Positions 1-5,187 of a stretch of DNA of 5,217 nt are shown one piece after another (the stretch's first letter is position 1; the number at the start of each line of letters is the position of its first letter). Location of the stretch: positions 1 to 5,217 of the forward strand of contig JAUVYD010000125.1 in assembly GCA_030603265.1 (NCBI GenBank), given 5' to 3'. The notes under the pieces were generated by a model. That model saw only the letters and a list, made by a program, of their open reading frames with translations, had not been told where the DNA came from and ran no database searches. The DNA is from Dehalococcoidia bacterium. GTDB taxonomy: Bacteria > Chloroflexota > Dehalococcoidia > GIF9 > AB-539-J10. A program made the translations under genes and the position numbers.

Positions 1-401
1 AGACGAATGGTGATTTGACGCCTTTTGTCCTATTCGCCCTGCGAGGTCTGAAGAGCGAGCTCGCCAACGTCCACCAGATGGTTCTGGAGGCGGTCAGTTT
101 CTACGCCTTCCGAGACCTCGCTAGGGAATGGCTCCATGACAAGCTCGGCAGCAAGTCAGGCCAACGTATGCTCGAGTTGGTCATGGGTCTTGCGGAGTCC
201 GCAGTGCCGGTGAGTGATATTCGGGACGGAGGTCACCCGCTTTCGCGCCCGTACCGGAACATGACGCCAAAGACCTTGACCAGAGACCTCAACTACTTGA
301 AGGGACTCGGGCTTGTTGCTATCGAAGACGGCAAGGTTCGCAACAGAATCGAGTTGATGGGCAACTACCTTCCAGAGAGCCAGCTGGCGAGGGGCCTCTG
401 A
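1..401 (+). CDS. Fic family protein, C-terminal part (5' end outside window)
   Basis: The reading frame is open from the first bases (codons begin at position 3) to a TGA at 399-401, so about 132 C-terminal residues are visible. The first of these read TNGDLTPFVLFALRGL. This resembles the region just after the catalytic core of Fic proteins, which transfer AMP or related groups to target proteins. The Fic core motif HPFxxGNGR would lie upstream and is not in the window, so activity cannot be judged. The C-terminal third, around MTPKTLTRDLNYLKGLGLV, looks like a winged helix-turn-helix, as in Fic proteins that carry a C-terminal DNA-binding-like domain. An internal TTG at position 15 could be misread as a start, but the family resemblance continues upstream of it. 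The gene ends 461 bases before the next start and is probably not co-transcribed with it. Assignment to Fic is by remembered family pattern, not by a search. Confidence 0.72.
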   Translation, partial: TNGDLTPFVLFALRGLKSELANVHQMVLEAVSFYAFRDLAREWLHDKLGSKSGQRMLELVMGLAESAVPVSDIRDGGHPLSRPYRNMTPKTLTRDLNYLKGLGLVAIEDGKVRNRIELMGNYLPESQLARGL

Positions 402-804
402 GGCCTTGGCAGGCCGGTGGGTCCCCCAAGTCGCTCTAGTGTCCCTTGGCAGTACAATGCATCCGGCACTTCCTGTAACTCAGGCCCCAGCACAAGTTAC
501 GGCTTGCGTCGGTCCGGCGACTGCCGGGTCCCTTCTTGTCCTACAGGGCCTGGCCCGGGAAATGCGGCACAACAGTCCCTGCGATTCCTGCGATCTGCTG
601 GATGCCGGCTTGGCGCGTCGGGTCGTGGCGAGAGATAAGTATGGGGTCCCCCGAACTCGAAATACGCGGGGGGCAGAAGGCATCAGATGGCGCCGGTGCG
701 CGATGGCATGCTGGCTGTCCTGCCACCATGCAGAGCGGCAACGTTCTTGAGCATAGGGATTGCGCCCTTTCACCACATAGGACACGAACCTCGGCCTCCA
801 AGCG
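402..804. other. Gene-free stretch after the Fic gene
   Basis: About 400 bases hold no convincing gene. Open frames exist on both strands, but they overlap one another, lack good ribosome binding sites and give low-quality translations rich in Arg, Cys and Pro. I see no tRNA-like or rRNA-like sequence. Short GC-rich inverted repeats follow the Fic stop codon (GGCC at 402-405, GGCC again at 412-415), with no T-run to make them a clear terminator. A TACAAT at 453-458 has no good -35 partner. The stretch may be decayed DNA or hold an unrecognised RNA. Confidence 0.5.
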
Positions 805-833
805 TTGACATGCTAGTGACAGTGAGGTAACGT
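805..833 (+). promoter_or_regulatory. Promoter of the three-gene toxin-antitoxin-like operon
   Basis: A perfect -35 box TTGACA (805-810) is followed by a 17-base spacer and TAACGT (828-833). The latter matches the -10 consensus at its first, second and last bases. Transcription would start near 840, giving a short leader before the ribosome binding site at 849-857. The -10 box lies inside a palindrome (824-839), which suggests repression by a protein bound there. This is a pattern-based call. Confidence 0.6.
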
Positions 834-839
834 TCCCTC
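824..839. promoter_or_regulatory. Near-perfect 16-base palindrome over the -10 box (candidate operator)
   Basis: The sequence GAGGTAACGTTCCCTC pairs with itself at 7 of 8 positions; only T828/C835 fail. It covers the whole -10 box. Toxin-antitoxin operons are commonly autoregulated through palindromes at this place. One or two such palindromes would be expected by chance in a window this size, so the position is the main support. Confidence 0.45.
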
Positions 840-862
840 GTCGCAGTCAGGAGGTGAGGAAG

Positions 863-1192
863 ATGCCCGAAGAGACAGCCCCGAGTGGGAAGTTCGACGT
901 GTATGCTGACCAATTCGTCGTTACCACCACGCCTTTCGGCGCGAATCTCAGTTTCGGTGTGCGAGAGGCGCACCCTGTGACGAGCAGAGCCCCACAGTCC
1001 ACAACACACGGAACGATTCGGATGAGCGTCGAGCATCTCAAGGTCATGATCTACCTGGTCCGAAGGCAGGTCATGAAGGCGGAGCAGGATGGGGTAGTGA
1101 AAGCCGAGGTCGCGCCTCAGATACTGCATCAGATGGACATACATCCGGAGGATTGGGACGCCTTCTGGCAGAGGAAGGAATTCAAACTGTAG
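863..1192 (+). CDS. Small DUF3467-like protein, first gene of the operon
   Basis: This encodes a protein of 109 residues. The ATG at 863 was chosen because AGGAGGTGA (849-857) ends five bases before it; the in-frame GTG at 854 lies inside that site and cannot be the start. The protein reads YADQFVVTTTPFGANLSFG (residues 14-32), then HGTIRMSVEHLKVMIYLVRR (49-68). A beta-rich half with a 'function-as-target' look precedes a helix beginning at a Met-Ser-x-x-His motif. This matches the general form of the DUF3467 family (beta strands, then an 'S-P-x-H-A-K' helix), whose role is unknown. A C-terminal extension (residues 76-109) ends in an aromatic, acidic PEDWDAFW segment. There is no signal peptide or membrane segment. 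It is first in a tight operon with HicB-like and HicA-like genes, so it may be a third component or regulator of that system. The family link is moderate and the role is inferred. Confidence 0.7.
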   Translation: MPEETAPSGKFDVYADQFVVTTTPFGANLSFGVREAHPVTSRAPQSTTHGTIRMSVEHLKVMIYLVRRQVMKAEQDGVVKAEVAPQILHQMDIHPEDWDAFWQRKEFKL

Positions 1193-1223
1193 CCGCGCCA
1201 AGCTTACCAGGGAGGGTGCGATC

Positions 1224-1676
1224 GTGAGATTCAACAACGAAACCGGACGCGACAGTTTCGTCTCGACGCCGAGTATTCACTTCACGCCAGTCAGCAGCCC
1301 TGTCGTGCAGAGCTCATTCCTTTCGAGTTCGCAGGTCTTCTTCACTGCGGCTCCGTCCGTAGCGACTCCCACCGTACCAATGGTCGGTGCTGTGTCCCTC
1401 GTCTCCCTTCCCGCCGGTCTCGAGCTCGGCGGCTGGCAACTGAAGTGTCTGCTACTAGCCCTGTTGGAGACAACTCTGAGCGGCACCATCGCCAGCACTT
1501 GGCTGCACGGAGTGAGCGAATATGGGACGGGCGAGACTGAGCAGGAGGCGGTTGCCGATCTTGTGGACTCGCTCGGGGAATACCTCCAATCCCTAGAAGA
1601 GCGCGAGACTCGACTAGCAGATGTCGCGCTTGAGGAACTCAACCACCTGCGGACTCTCATCGAGCCCGCTCGCTGA
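1224..1676 (+). CDS. HicB-like putative antitoxin with a Ser/Thr/Val-rich N-terminus
   Basis: This encodes 150 residues starting at GTG 1224, with GGAGGGTG (1211-1218) as its ribosome binding site, 31 bases after the preceding stop. Residues 11-63 are low-complexity, rich in Ser, Thr, Val and Pro, and resemble no domain I know. Residues 73-121 look like a degenerate HicB fold: strands around LKCLLLALLETT and GTIASTWLHGVSEYG, then GETEQEAVADLVDSLGEYL, which recalls the 'GxTxEEAxxxLxxxLxxYL' helix of HicB-type antitoxins. Residues 122-147 form a charged helix (EERETRLADVALEELNHL). No helix-turn-helix or AbrB-like DNA-binding domain is visible, so if the operon is autoregulated the binder may be the N-terminus or a neighbour. 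The HicA-like gene begins 27 bases downstream, and that pairing is the best support. Call by pattern and context; the N-terminal reading frame could be doubted, but its ribosome binding site is good. Confidence 0.6.
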   Translation: MRFNNETGRDSFVSTPSIHFTPVSSPVVQSSFLSSSQVFFTAAPSVATPTVPMVGAVSLVSLPAGLELGGWQLKCLLLALLETTLSGTIASTWLHGVSEYGTGETEQEAVADLVDSLGEYLQSLEERETRLADVALEELNHLRTLIEPAR

Positions 1677-1703
1677 CGCGGGAGCCGGTGAGGGCCAGAC
1701 TGA

Positions 1704-1976
1704 GTGGACTACGACGAATTGCGACACGCCCTTGTGTCCAAAGCCAAGGCAGAGCCAGACAACCGGAACCATGTCTTCTACTACGTGACGGTTGAAGGAC
1801 GTGAACGCAGAGTCACGAAACTCTCACACGCAGCCTCAGGCCAAGTTGACCCCGACCTACTCAGCAAGATCGCTCGACAGATGTGGCTGACCAACAAGGA
1901 ACTGCGCGCCTTCGTGGACTGCGAGCTATCTCGAGACGGCTGGCTGGCTCTTGGACGCAGCCGAGGTCGTCTCTAG
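1704..1976 (+). CDS. HicA-like putative toxin
   Basis: This encodes 90 residues starting at GTG 1704, with GGTGAGGG (1687-1694) upstream. HicA toxins are small double-stranded-RNA-binding-fold proteins that cleave mRNA and are held inactive by HicB. Visible features are an N-terminal helix (DELRHALVSKA), then NHVFYYVTVEGRERRVTKLS with His23 where HicA carries its catalytic His before a strand, and a second His at 42. Residues 49-62 (DPDLLSKIARQMWL) and 70-78 (FVDCELSRD) recall a HicA-related group that ends with a 'DCPLSRxEY' segment. Classic HicA proteins are shorter (about 60 residues) and have a Gly-Ser/Thr-His motif, so this is a divergent relative at best. The last residues (GRSRGRL) run into an inverted repeat that supplies the TAG stop, so the original C-terminus may have been replaced. 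Toxicity is an inference. Confidence 0.62.
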   Translation: MDYDELRHALVSKAKAEPDNRNHVFYYVTVEGRERRVTKLSHAASGQVDPDLLSKIARQMWLTNKELRAFVDCELSRDGWLALGRSRGRL

Positions 1977-2144
1977 GAGCCTGTCGGAACAACCACACTG
2001 ACTGTAAGTCTACACGTCGTAGGGCAGGGTTGGTGCGCCGCTTCACGAAGGCCGGGAGTGCGCATTCAGTTCAACTGCGCCCCGTGGTCGAGTCGCTCCC
2101 TTCGTATCAATGCCGAGGGGGCTGTTTCTCCGACAGCCTCCTAG
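1973..2144. repeat. Segment bounded by a 16-base inverted repeat, possible small mobile element
   Basis: The left end CTAGGAGCCTGTCGGA (1973-1988) and the right end read on the other strand, CTAGGAGGCTGTCGGA (2144-2129), match at 15 of 16 bases, with weaker match for five more. The 172-base segment encodes nothing visible and could be a MITE-like remnant of an insertion sequence. The TAG in each end is the stop codon of the adjoining gene: HicA-like at the left, amrB at the right. No flanking target duplication is seen. An internal short palindrome CAGTTCAACTG lies at 2067-2077. Confidence 0.45.
2116..2142 (+). terminator. Hairpin between convergent genes, possible terminator without T-run
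   Basis: In plus-strand RNA, bases 2116-2125 can pair with 2133-2142 over ten pairs, one of them G-U, around a seven-base loop. In the minus-strand RNA one pair becomes an A-C mismatch. It sits between the ends of two convergent operons, where a terminator is expected, but no run of T follows on either side. It is also the right arm of the inverted repeat, so it may be a by-product of that element. Confidence 0.35.
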
Positions 2145-2977
2145 CGGCGAAACGCCACAGAGGCATAGCCCACGACACGCGAGTAGTCTCCGGTTGTGTC
2201 CCCACTGGTGGCATACTTGAGCAGCTCAGCCCGCGTAGCCCCGAGTTTTCTGGCGGCGTACATGACGGCGGCCACCGGCCCGTAGCCACACATGGTGCAT
2301 GACTCCGCACGAAGCCATCGGTACATCTCGTCGCTATCGAAATTCTCCAGAGTCGCTATGACACCTGTATCCTTCCGGGCAGCGGACTCCGGCGGCTCGT
2401 AGTGTGTCAGGTCAGTGCTCGCTATGAGGACGACGTTTCCCTCCACCTTCGACAGCGCCTCACCAACCTCTCTCGCCGTGTCCGCGTCCTGCGCGAGCAT
2501 CGCGACCGGCACAATCTGCACGGCGTCTCCGTACAGATGCTGCAGCCAGGGTATCTGCAACTCAATACTGTGCTCGTAGATGTGGGCAGACTCATCCGCA
2601 CGGACAATCCCGCCGAGCAGACTCTTCGCCAGGTCCTGATTCACACGCGCATTCCCGAGCGGTGTACTCCAGGTCCCCGACGGCCACACCGAGACCGCCG
2701 TCCCGTAGCCCGTATGATTCGGCCCCACGATGACGGCCGTATCAACGCGCCCGTCCCTCGCAAGCGAGCTGTAGGCATGAGCCGCAACCGGCCCGGACGC
2801 CATGTAGCCTGCGTGTGGGGCAACAAGGGCCACTATCTCCCTCGGGCCCGATTCGTTCACCTCAGGGACATCCCCCGGGCCGAGCTTGTGCCGGTAGCTC
2901 CACTCTATCTGACCGACGAGGCCGTCCCGCGTCGAGGCATAGAAGGTGCCAGCGACGGCGGGTTTCCTCACATTCAT
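2141..2977 (-). CDS. amrB: AmmeMemoRadiSam system protein B (MEMO1 family)
   Basis: This encodes 278 residues, close to the usual family length. ATG 2977 is preferred over GTG 2980 because GGAGGT (2989-2984) then lies six bases away; the ATG overlaps the preceding gene's stop as TGATG. The opening RKPAVAGTFYA is typical. Further motifs are APHAGYMASGPVAAHAY (His55), VIVGPNHTGYG (His88), EHSIELQIPWLQ (135-146), ASTDLTHYEPP (186-196), CGYGPVAAVMYA with Cys230, and a closing SGDTTGDYSRVVGYAS. His55, His88 and Cys230 correspond to the metal-site residues known from human MEMO1, whose fold is related to extradiol dioxygenases. In prokaryotes the gene often neighbours an AMMECR1-like protein and a radical SAM protein; neither is here, and the function of the system is unsettled. 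It is last in the operon with uppS. Confidence 0.93.
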   Translation of the reverse strand: MNVRKPAVAGTFYASTRDGLVGQIEWSYRHKLGPGDVPEVNESGPREIVALVAPHAGYMASGPVAAHAYSSLARDGRVDTAVIVGPNHTGYGTAVSVWPSGTWSTPLGNARVNQDLAKSLLGGIVRADESAHIYEHSIELQIPWLQHLYGDAVQIVPVAMLAQDADTAREVGEALSKVEGNVVLIASTDLTHYEPPESAARKDTGVIATLENFDSDEMYRWLRAESCTMCGYGPVAAVMYAARKLGATRAELLKYATSGDTTGDYSRVVGYASVAFRR

Positions 2978-3654
2978 CACTCTACCTCCGGGGCAGACGG
3001 GGATTCTTCCACGCTGCCTTCCACATCATCACCTCCACCGGAGGGCTTGCGCGCCTCGTCCCGCAACCAGCGGTGAAGCTCATCCAGTGCCGGTGGAACC
3101 ACGCTGAACACCTCCATGTCCTGCGGAAACTGCAGTCCATGCCCCTCCCTCACGAACAGCAACCCTACCTCATCATGGCCGAGAGTGGAGTCAATAACGC
3201 CCACGGCATGCTCATTTCGCTTCTTCACAGCCTGGGAGTAGAGATCACTCACCAGCTCCGCCACCTTCCTGCTCAAGAAGCCGAGCATCATGAACCTCTC
3301 CCAGTCACCCACCTCGGCTGCAAGGTCCTGCTCCTCCAGTGCCTCGAGTGCTGCATCGGCGGCGCAGCGGGTGTCGGTCAGATGATGGCTGAACGGGTTC
3401 AGATTCTCGATGAAGGAGAGACCTTCCTCGCCGGTCTTATGCACCGACTCGTGATACACGTGCCTCACAGCCCCAATCTTCGACTCGAGTTTCCCGAGCT
3501 GTTCTGCCACCTGGAGCCAGTAGCGCTCGCACCTCTCCTTGTATTCCGCCGGCGCGCTCTCGTGTGAGTACACAAGGAACACAACAAGCAGCTTCCTGCG
3601 GCCGCTGAAGTTCTCAGCCAACGGCCTCTCGACTCGAGCCAGCGGCTCGCTCAC
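2977..3654 (-). CDS. Conserved-looking protein of unknown family, 225 residues
   Basis: I do not recognise this family. GTG 3654 is chosen as the start because it overlaps the preceding stop as GTGA; an ATG at 3696 would overlap the upstream gene by 46 bases and add a low-quality Gly/Arg-rich lead. Residues 20-30 (RKLLVVFLVYS) look like a buried beta strand, followed by a long charged helix (EYKERCERYWLQVAEQLGKL). Residues 60-70 have several His (AVRHVYHESVH). The middle is helical and acidic. Residues 150-186 (AVGVIDSTLGHDEVGLLFVREGH, then FPQDMEVFSVVPPALDELHRW) suggest an alternating strand-helix domain. This faintly recalls the C-terminal domain of release-factor-like proteins, which I hold at low confidence. 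The last 22 residues are acidic and disordered. No signal peptide or membrane segment is seen. Translational coupling on both sides ties it to the four-cysteine protein and to amrB. Confidence 0.8.
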   Translation of the reverse strand: MSEPLARVERPLAENFSGRRKLLVVFLVYSHESAPAEYKERCERYWLQVAEQLGKLESKIGAVRHVYHESVHKTGEEGLSFIENLNPFSHHLTDTRCAADAALEALEEQDLAAEVGDWERFMMLGFLSRKVAELVSDLYSQAVKKRNEHAVGVIDSTLGHDEVGLLFVREGHGLQFPQDMEVFSVVPPALDELHRWLRDEARKPSGGGDDVEGSVEESPSAPEVE

Positions 3655-3983
3655 GACTGGCTTTCTTCCTTCTTCTCTTCTTCCTCCTGGCCCCATGACT
3701 GCATTGCGAGCTTGATGCGCTCCGCCAGCCGGGGGTCTGACTTGAGTCGCTCGGCAAACACGGGGCAGCTCTGCACCATCATGTTCTGTCCCATTGCCGC
3801 CACGCTCTCGAGCACCTTCTCAATCTCGGGGTTCCCCTGATCGCCCAGAACCCCACCCTGCATCATAGCCCTGAACTGACTGATTTCACTCGAGCCTATC
3901 TGCATGGGCATCACGCAGTTCTTGTACCAGGGGCACTGCCTGCATTGCACGACGGCGCCGGCTTGTTCGATTATGTCTCCCAT
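3651..3983 (-). CDS. Small four-cysteine protein, possible metal or Fe-S binder
   Basis: This encodes 110 residues from ATG 3983, preceded by AAGGAAGG (4000-3993) at nine bases. Four cysteines are the only ones in the protein: Cys14, Cys17 and Cys23 in CRQCPWYKNC, and Cys73 in SCPVFAERL. The C-x2-C-P-x4-C pattern plus a distant Cys-Pro is compatible with a 4Fe-4S cluster, or with zinc. Between them lies a Met/Gln/Gly-rich stretch (residues 33-71), and the tail (98-110) is a run of Glu, Lys and Ser that is probably unstructured. I do not recognise a named family. It follows uppS by 82 bases and overlaps the next gene's start by four bases, so it is probably made together with that protein. The cluster assignment is an inference from Cys spacing. 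Confidence 0.78.
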   Translation of the reverse strand: MGDIIEQAGAVVQCRQCPWYKNCVMPMQIGSSEISQFRAMMQGGVLGDQGNPEIEKVLESVAAMGQNMMVQSCPVFAERLKSDPRLAERIKLAMQSWGQEEEEKKEESQS

Positions 3984-4065
3984 GATGATGTACCTTCCTT
4001 ACTCAGCGAAGATTCTGACAATCCTGCTCTCTTCCTCCCGGTAACCACAAGCCTCGCTATTCGAC

Positions 4066-4782
4066 TCACAGTCCTCCGAAACGCCTGGAGCGCTCTTCGT
4101 AGGCGCTCAGTGCCCTGTCAAGTTCAGCCTCGTCGAAGTCCGGCCAGAGCACAGGACTGAAGTATAGCTCAGCATATGCTGCCTGCCACAGCATGAAGTT
4201 GCTCAGGCGCAGCTCCCCTCCGGGCCGCACAATCAGGTCGGGATCCGGCACTCCGGCAGTGTACAGGGAGTCGGCAATAGCCTGCTCGTCAATCCCACGG
4301 TCCGCCTCCGAGGCCGAGAGAACGTCCCTGATGGCTTCCACTATCTCGGCTCTTCCACCGTAGTTGATGGCCAGCCCGAGCACGAGACGTTCCCCGCTGG
4401 ATGTCGAACCAGCGTGTTGAAGAGCCCGAGCCAGTTCGGGCGGCAGCCGGTCAGCCTGTCCGTAGTGCCGGATACTGACACCTCTCGCCTGAAGACCGGG
4501 AACCGTGTCCCGCAGCCATCCCACCAGCAGACCGAATATCCCTTCGACCTCCTCCTGCGGACGCTTCCAGTTCTCCGTGGAGAACATGTAGATGGTCATG
4601 TACTGCACGCCACGCGCCATCAGCGCGGCGGCAATTCTCTCGACATTCGCAATCCCCTCTCGGTGCCCATCGAGTCTTGGCAGACCGCGCCGGGTAGCCC
4701 AGCGGCCGTTACCATCCATCACGAATGCAACGTGTCGGGGAAGCTTCCTCAACTCCAGCCGCCCGGCTTCACGATTGGTCAT
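4066..4782 (-). CDS. uppS: Isoprenyl transferase (undecaprenyl diphosphate synthase)
   Basis: This encodes 238 residues, a normal length. ATG 4782 fits GGCAGGT upstream at seven bases; a TTG two codons earlier (4788) is less likely. The enzyme adds isopentenyl units in cis to farnesyl diphosphate, giving the C55 lipid that carries peptidoglycan and other wall precursors; it acts at the inner face of the membrane. Motifs are complete: HVAFVMDGNGRWA (17-29, with the catalytic Asp23, Asn25 and Arg27), GHREG (39-43), FSTENWKR (67-74), NYGGRAEI (140-147) and DPDLIVRPGGELRLSNFMLWQ (from 180), then AYAELYF with Glu205. The usual 'RTSGE/RTGGE' reads RPGGE here; the key Arg186, Glu190, Arg192 and Ser194 are kept. 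The frequent followers cdsA, dxr and rseP are absent; the next gene is the four-cysteine protein. Confidence 0.97.
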   Translation of the reverse strand: MTNREAGRLELRKLPRHVAFVMDGNGRWATRRGLPRLDGHREGIANVERIAAALMARGVQYMTIYMFSTENWKRPQEEVEGIFGLLVGWLRDTVPGLQARGVSIRHYGQADRLPPELARALQHAGSTSSGERLVLGLAINYGGRAEIVEAIRDVLSASEADRGIDEQAIADSLYTAGVPDPDLIVRPGGELRLSNFMLWQAAYAELYFSPVLWPDFDEAELDRALSAYEERSRRFGGL

Positions 4783-4851
4783 TCTCAAACCTGCCCTTCA
4801 CAGGGTTTCTTGAAATCGGCCCTGCTTCAGTAGGCCGCAACGCGGTACTGT

Positions 4852-4879
4852 ATTGTATCGAGTCTTCCTACTGCAACAA
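4852..4879 (-). promoter_or_regulatory. Promoter of the uppS-amrB operon
   Basis: On the minus strand TTGTTG (4879-4874) is followed by a 16-base spacer and TACAAT (4857-4852), which has five of six -10 consensus bases. Transcription would start near 4845, leaving a leader of about 60 bases before the uppS ATG. The leader has a weak five-pair GGCCG-type stem and no recognisable riboswitch. Confidence 0.55.
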
Positions 4880-4950
4880 CGTGTTCCACAATCACCGGGC
4901 GCTTCTCGAAGCGTCCCTACACCGAATCACAACACACTTCATCCTCCCCC

Positions 4951-4990
4951 ACGGGCGGACACAGAGGTCCGCCCCTACGGGAAACGGGGC
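4951..4990. repeat. 40-base hairpin repeat, copy 1
   Basis: This copy is identical over 40 bases to 5019-5058. It contains a perfect eight-pair stem, GGGCGGAC (4953-4960) with GTCCGCCC (4967-4974), around the loop ACAGAG, followed by CCTACGGGAAACGGGGC. It resembles the REP-like intergenic palindromes of many GC-rich genomes. It lies upstream of the uppS promoter and encodes nothing. Confidence 0.85.
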
Positions 4991-5018
4991 ATTCCACCCA
5001 ACCGTCCACACCCACCCG

Positions 5019-5058
5019 ACGGGCGGACACAGAGGTCCGCCCCTACGGGAAACGGGGC
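5019..5058. repeat. 40-base hairpin repeat, copy 2
   Basis: This is an exact second copy of 4951-4990, 68 bases downstream, with its stem at 5021-5028 and 5035-5042. After the repeat both copies continue with nearly the same bases (ATTCCA after copy 1, AATTCCA after copy 2). The duplicated unit is therefore slightly longer than 40 bases and may have arisen as a tandem duplication. Confidence 0.85.
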
Positions 5059-5187
5059 AATTCCATCCTGCTGACAGTCCATCCATCTCACGGCCTCGTG
5101 GGCAGCCTCTTCTCCATGCGGACATGTTCGCTGAACAGTTAGGGACGGATAGAATCGCAGACAACCAACGGTACACCACACGGATGG
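5059..5187. other. Non-coding stretch right of the repeats
   Basis: I see no gene here on either strand; open frames are short, run through the repeats and lack ribosome binding sites. Together with the repeats and the uppS leader, the gene-free region extends from 4783 to the window end. An inverted pair, ACAACCA (5161-5167) and TGGTTGT (5185-5191), lies next to the candidate promoter at 5188. Confidence 0.5.

Noticed and set aside
406..808. Overlapping open frames on both strands in the gap after the Fic gene
   Set aside because: Their translations are Arg, Cys and Pro-rich, no start has a proper ribosome binding site, and they overlap each other in several frames without resembling any family.
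770..1237. 155-residue frame on the minus strand
   Set aside because: It lies antisense to the 109-residue gene, which has a strong ribosome binding site, a promoter and a recognisable family pattern.
1277..1660. 127-residue frame antisense to the HicB-like gene
   Set aside because: It is Ser/Arg-rich, typical of the complement of a GC-rich gene, and has no ribosome binding site.
2402..3567. Long plus-strand frames of 224 and 250 residues
   Set aside because: Both are antisense to amrB and the 225-residue gene, and their sequences are Arg, His and Pro-rich complements without family resemblance.
3655..3696. ATG at 3696 as the start of the unknown 225-residue protein
   Set aside because: It would add a Gly/Arg-rich lead and overlap the upstream gene by 46 bases; GTG 3654 gives the common four-base overlap.
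4952..4976. Factor-independent terminator from the hairpin repeats
   Set aside because: The stem is strong but is followed by CCTACGGG or its complement, not by a T-run, and no transcript is known to arrive there.
4951..5058. A short CRISPR array
   Set aside because: Only two copies with one 28-base gap are present. The repeat has a large GC-rich palindrome and the flanking bases after each copy are also alike; no cas gene is near. A REP-like duplication explains it better.
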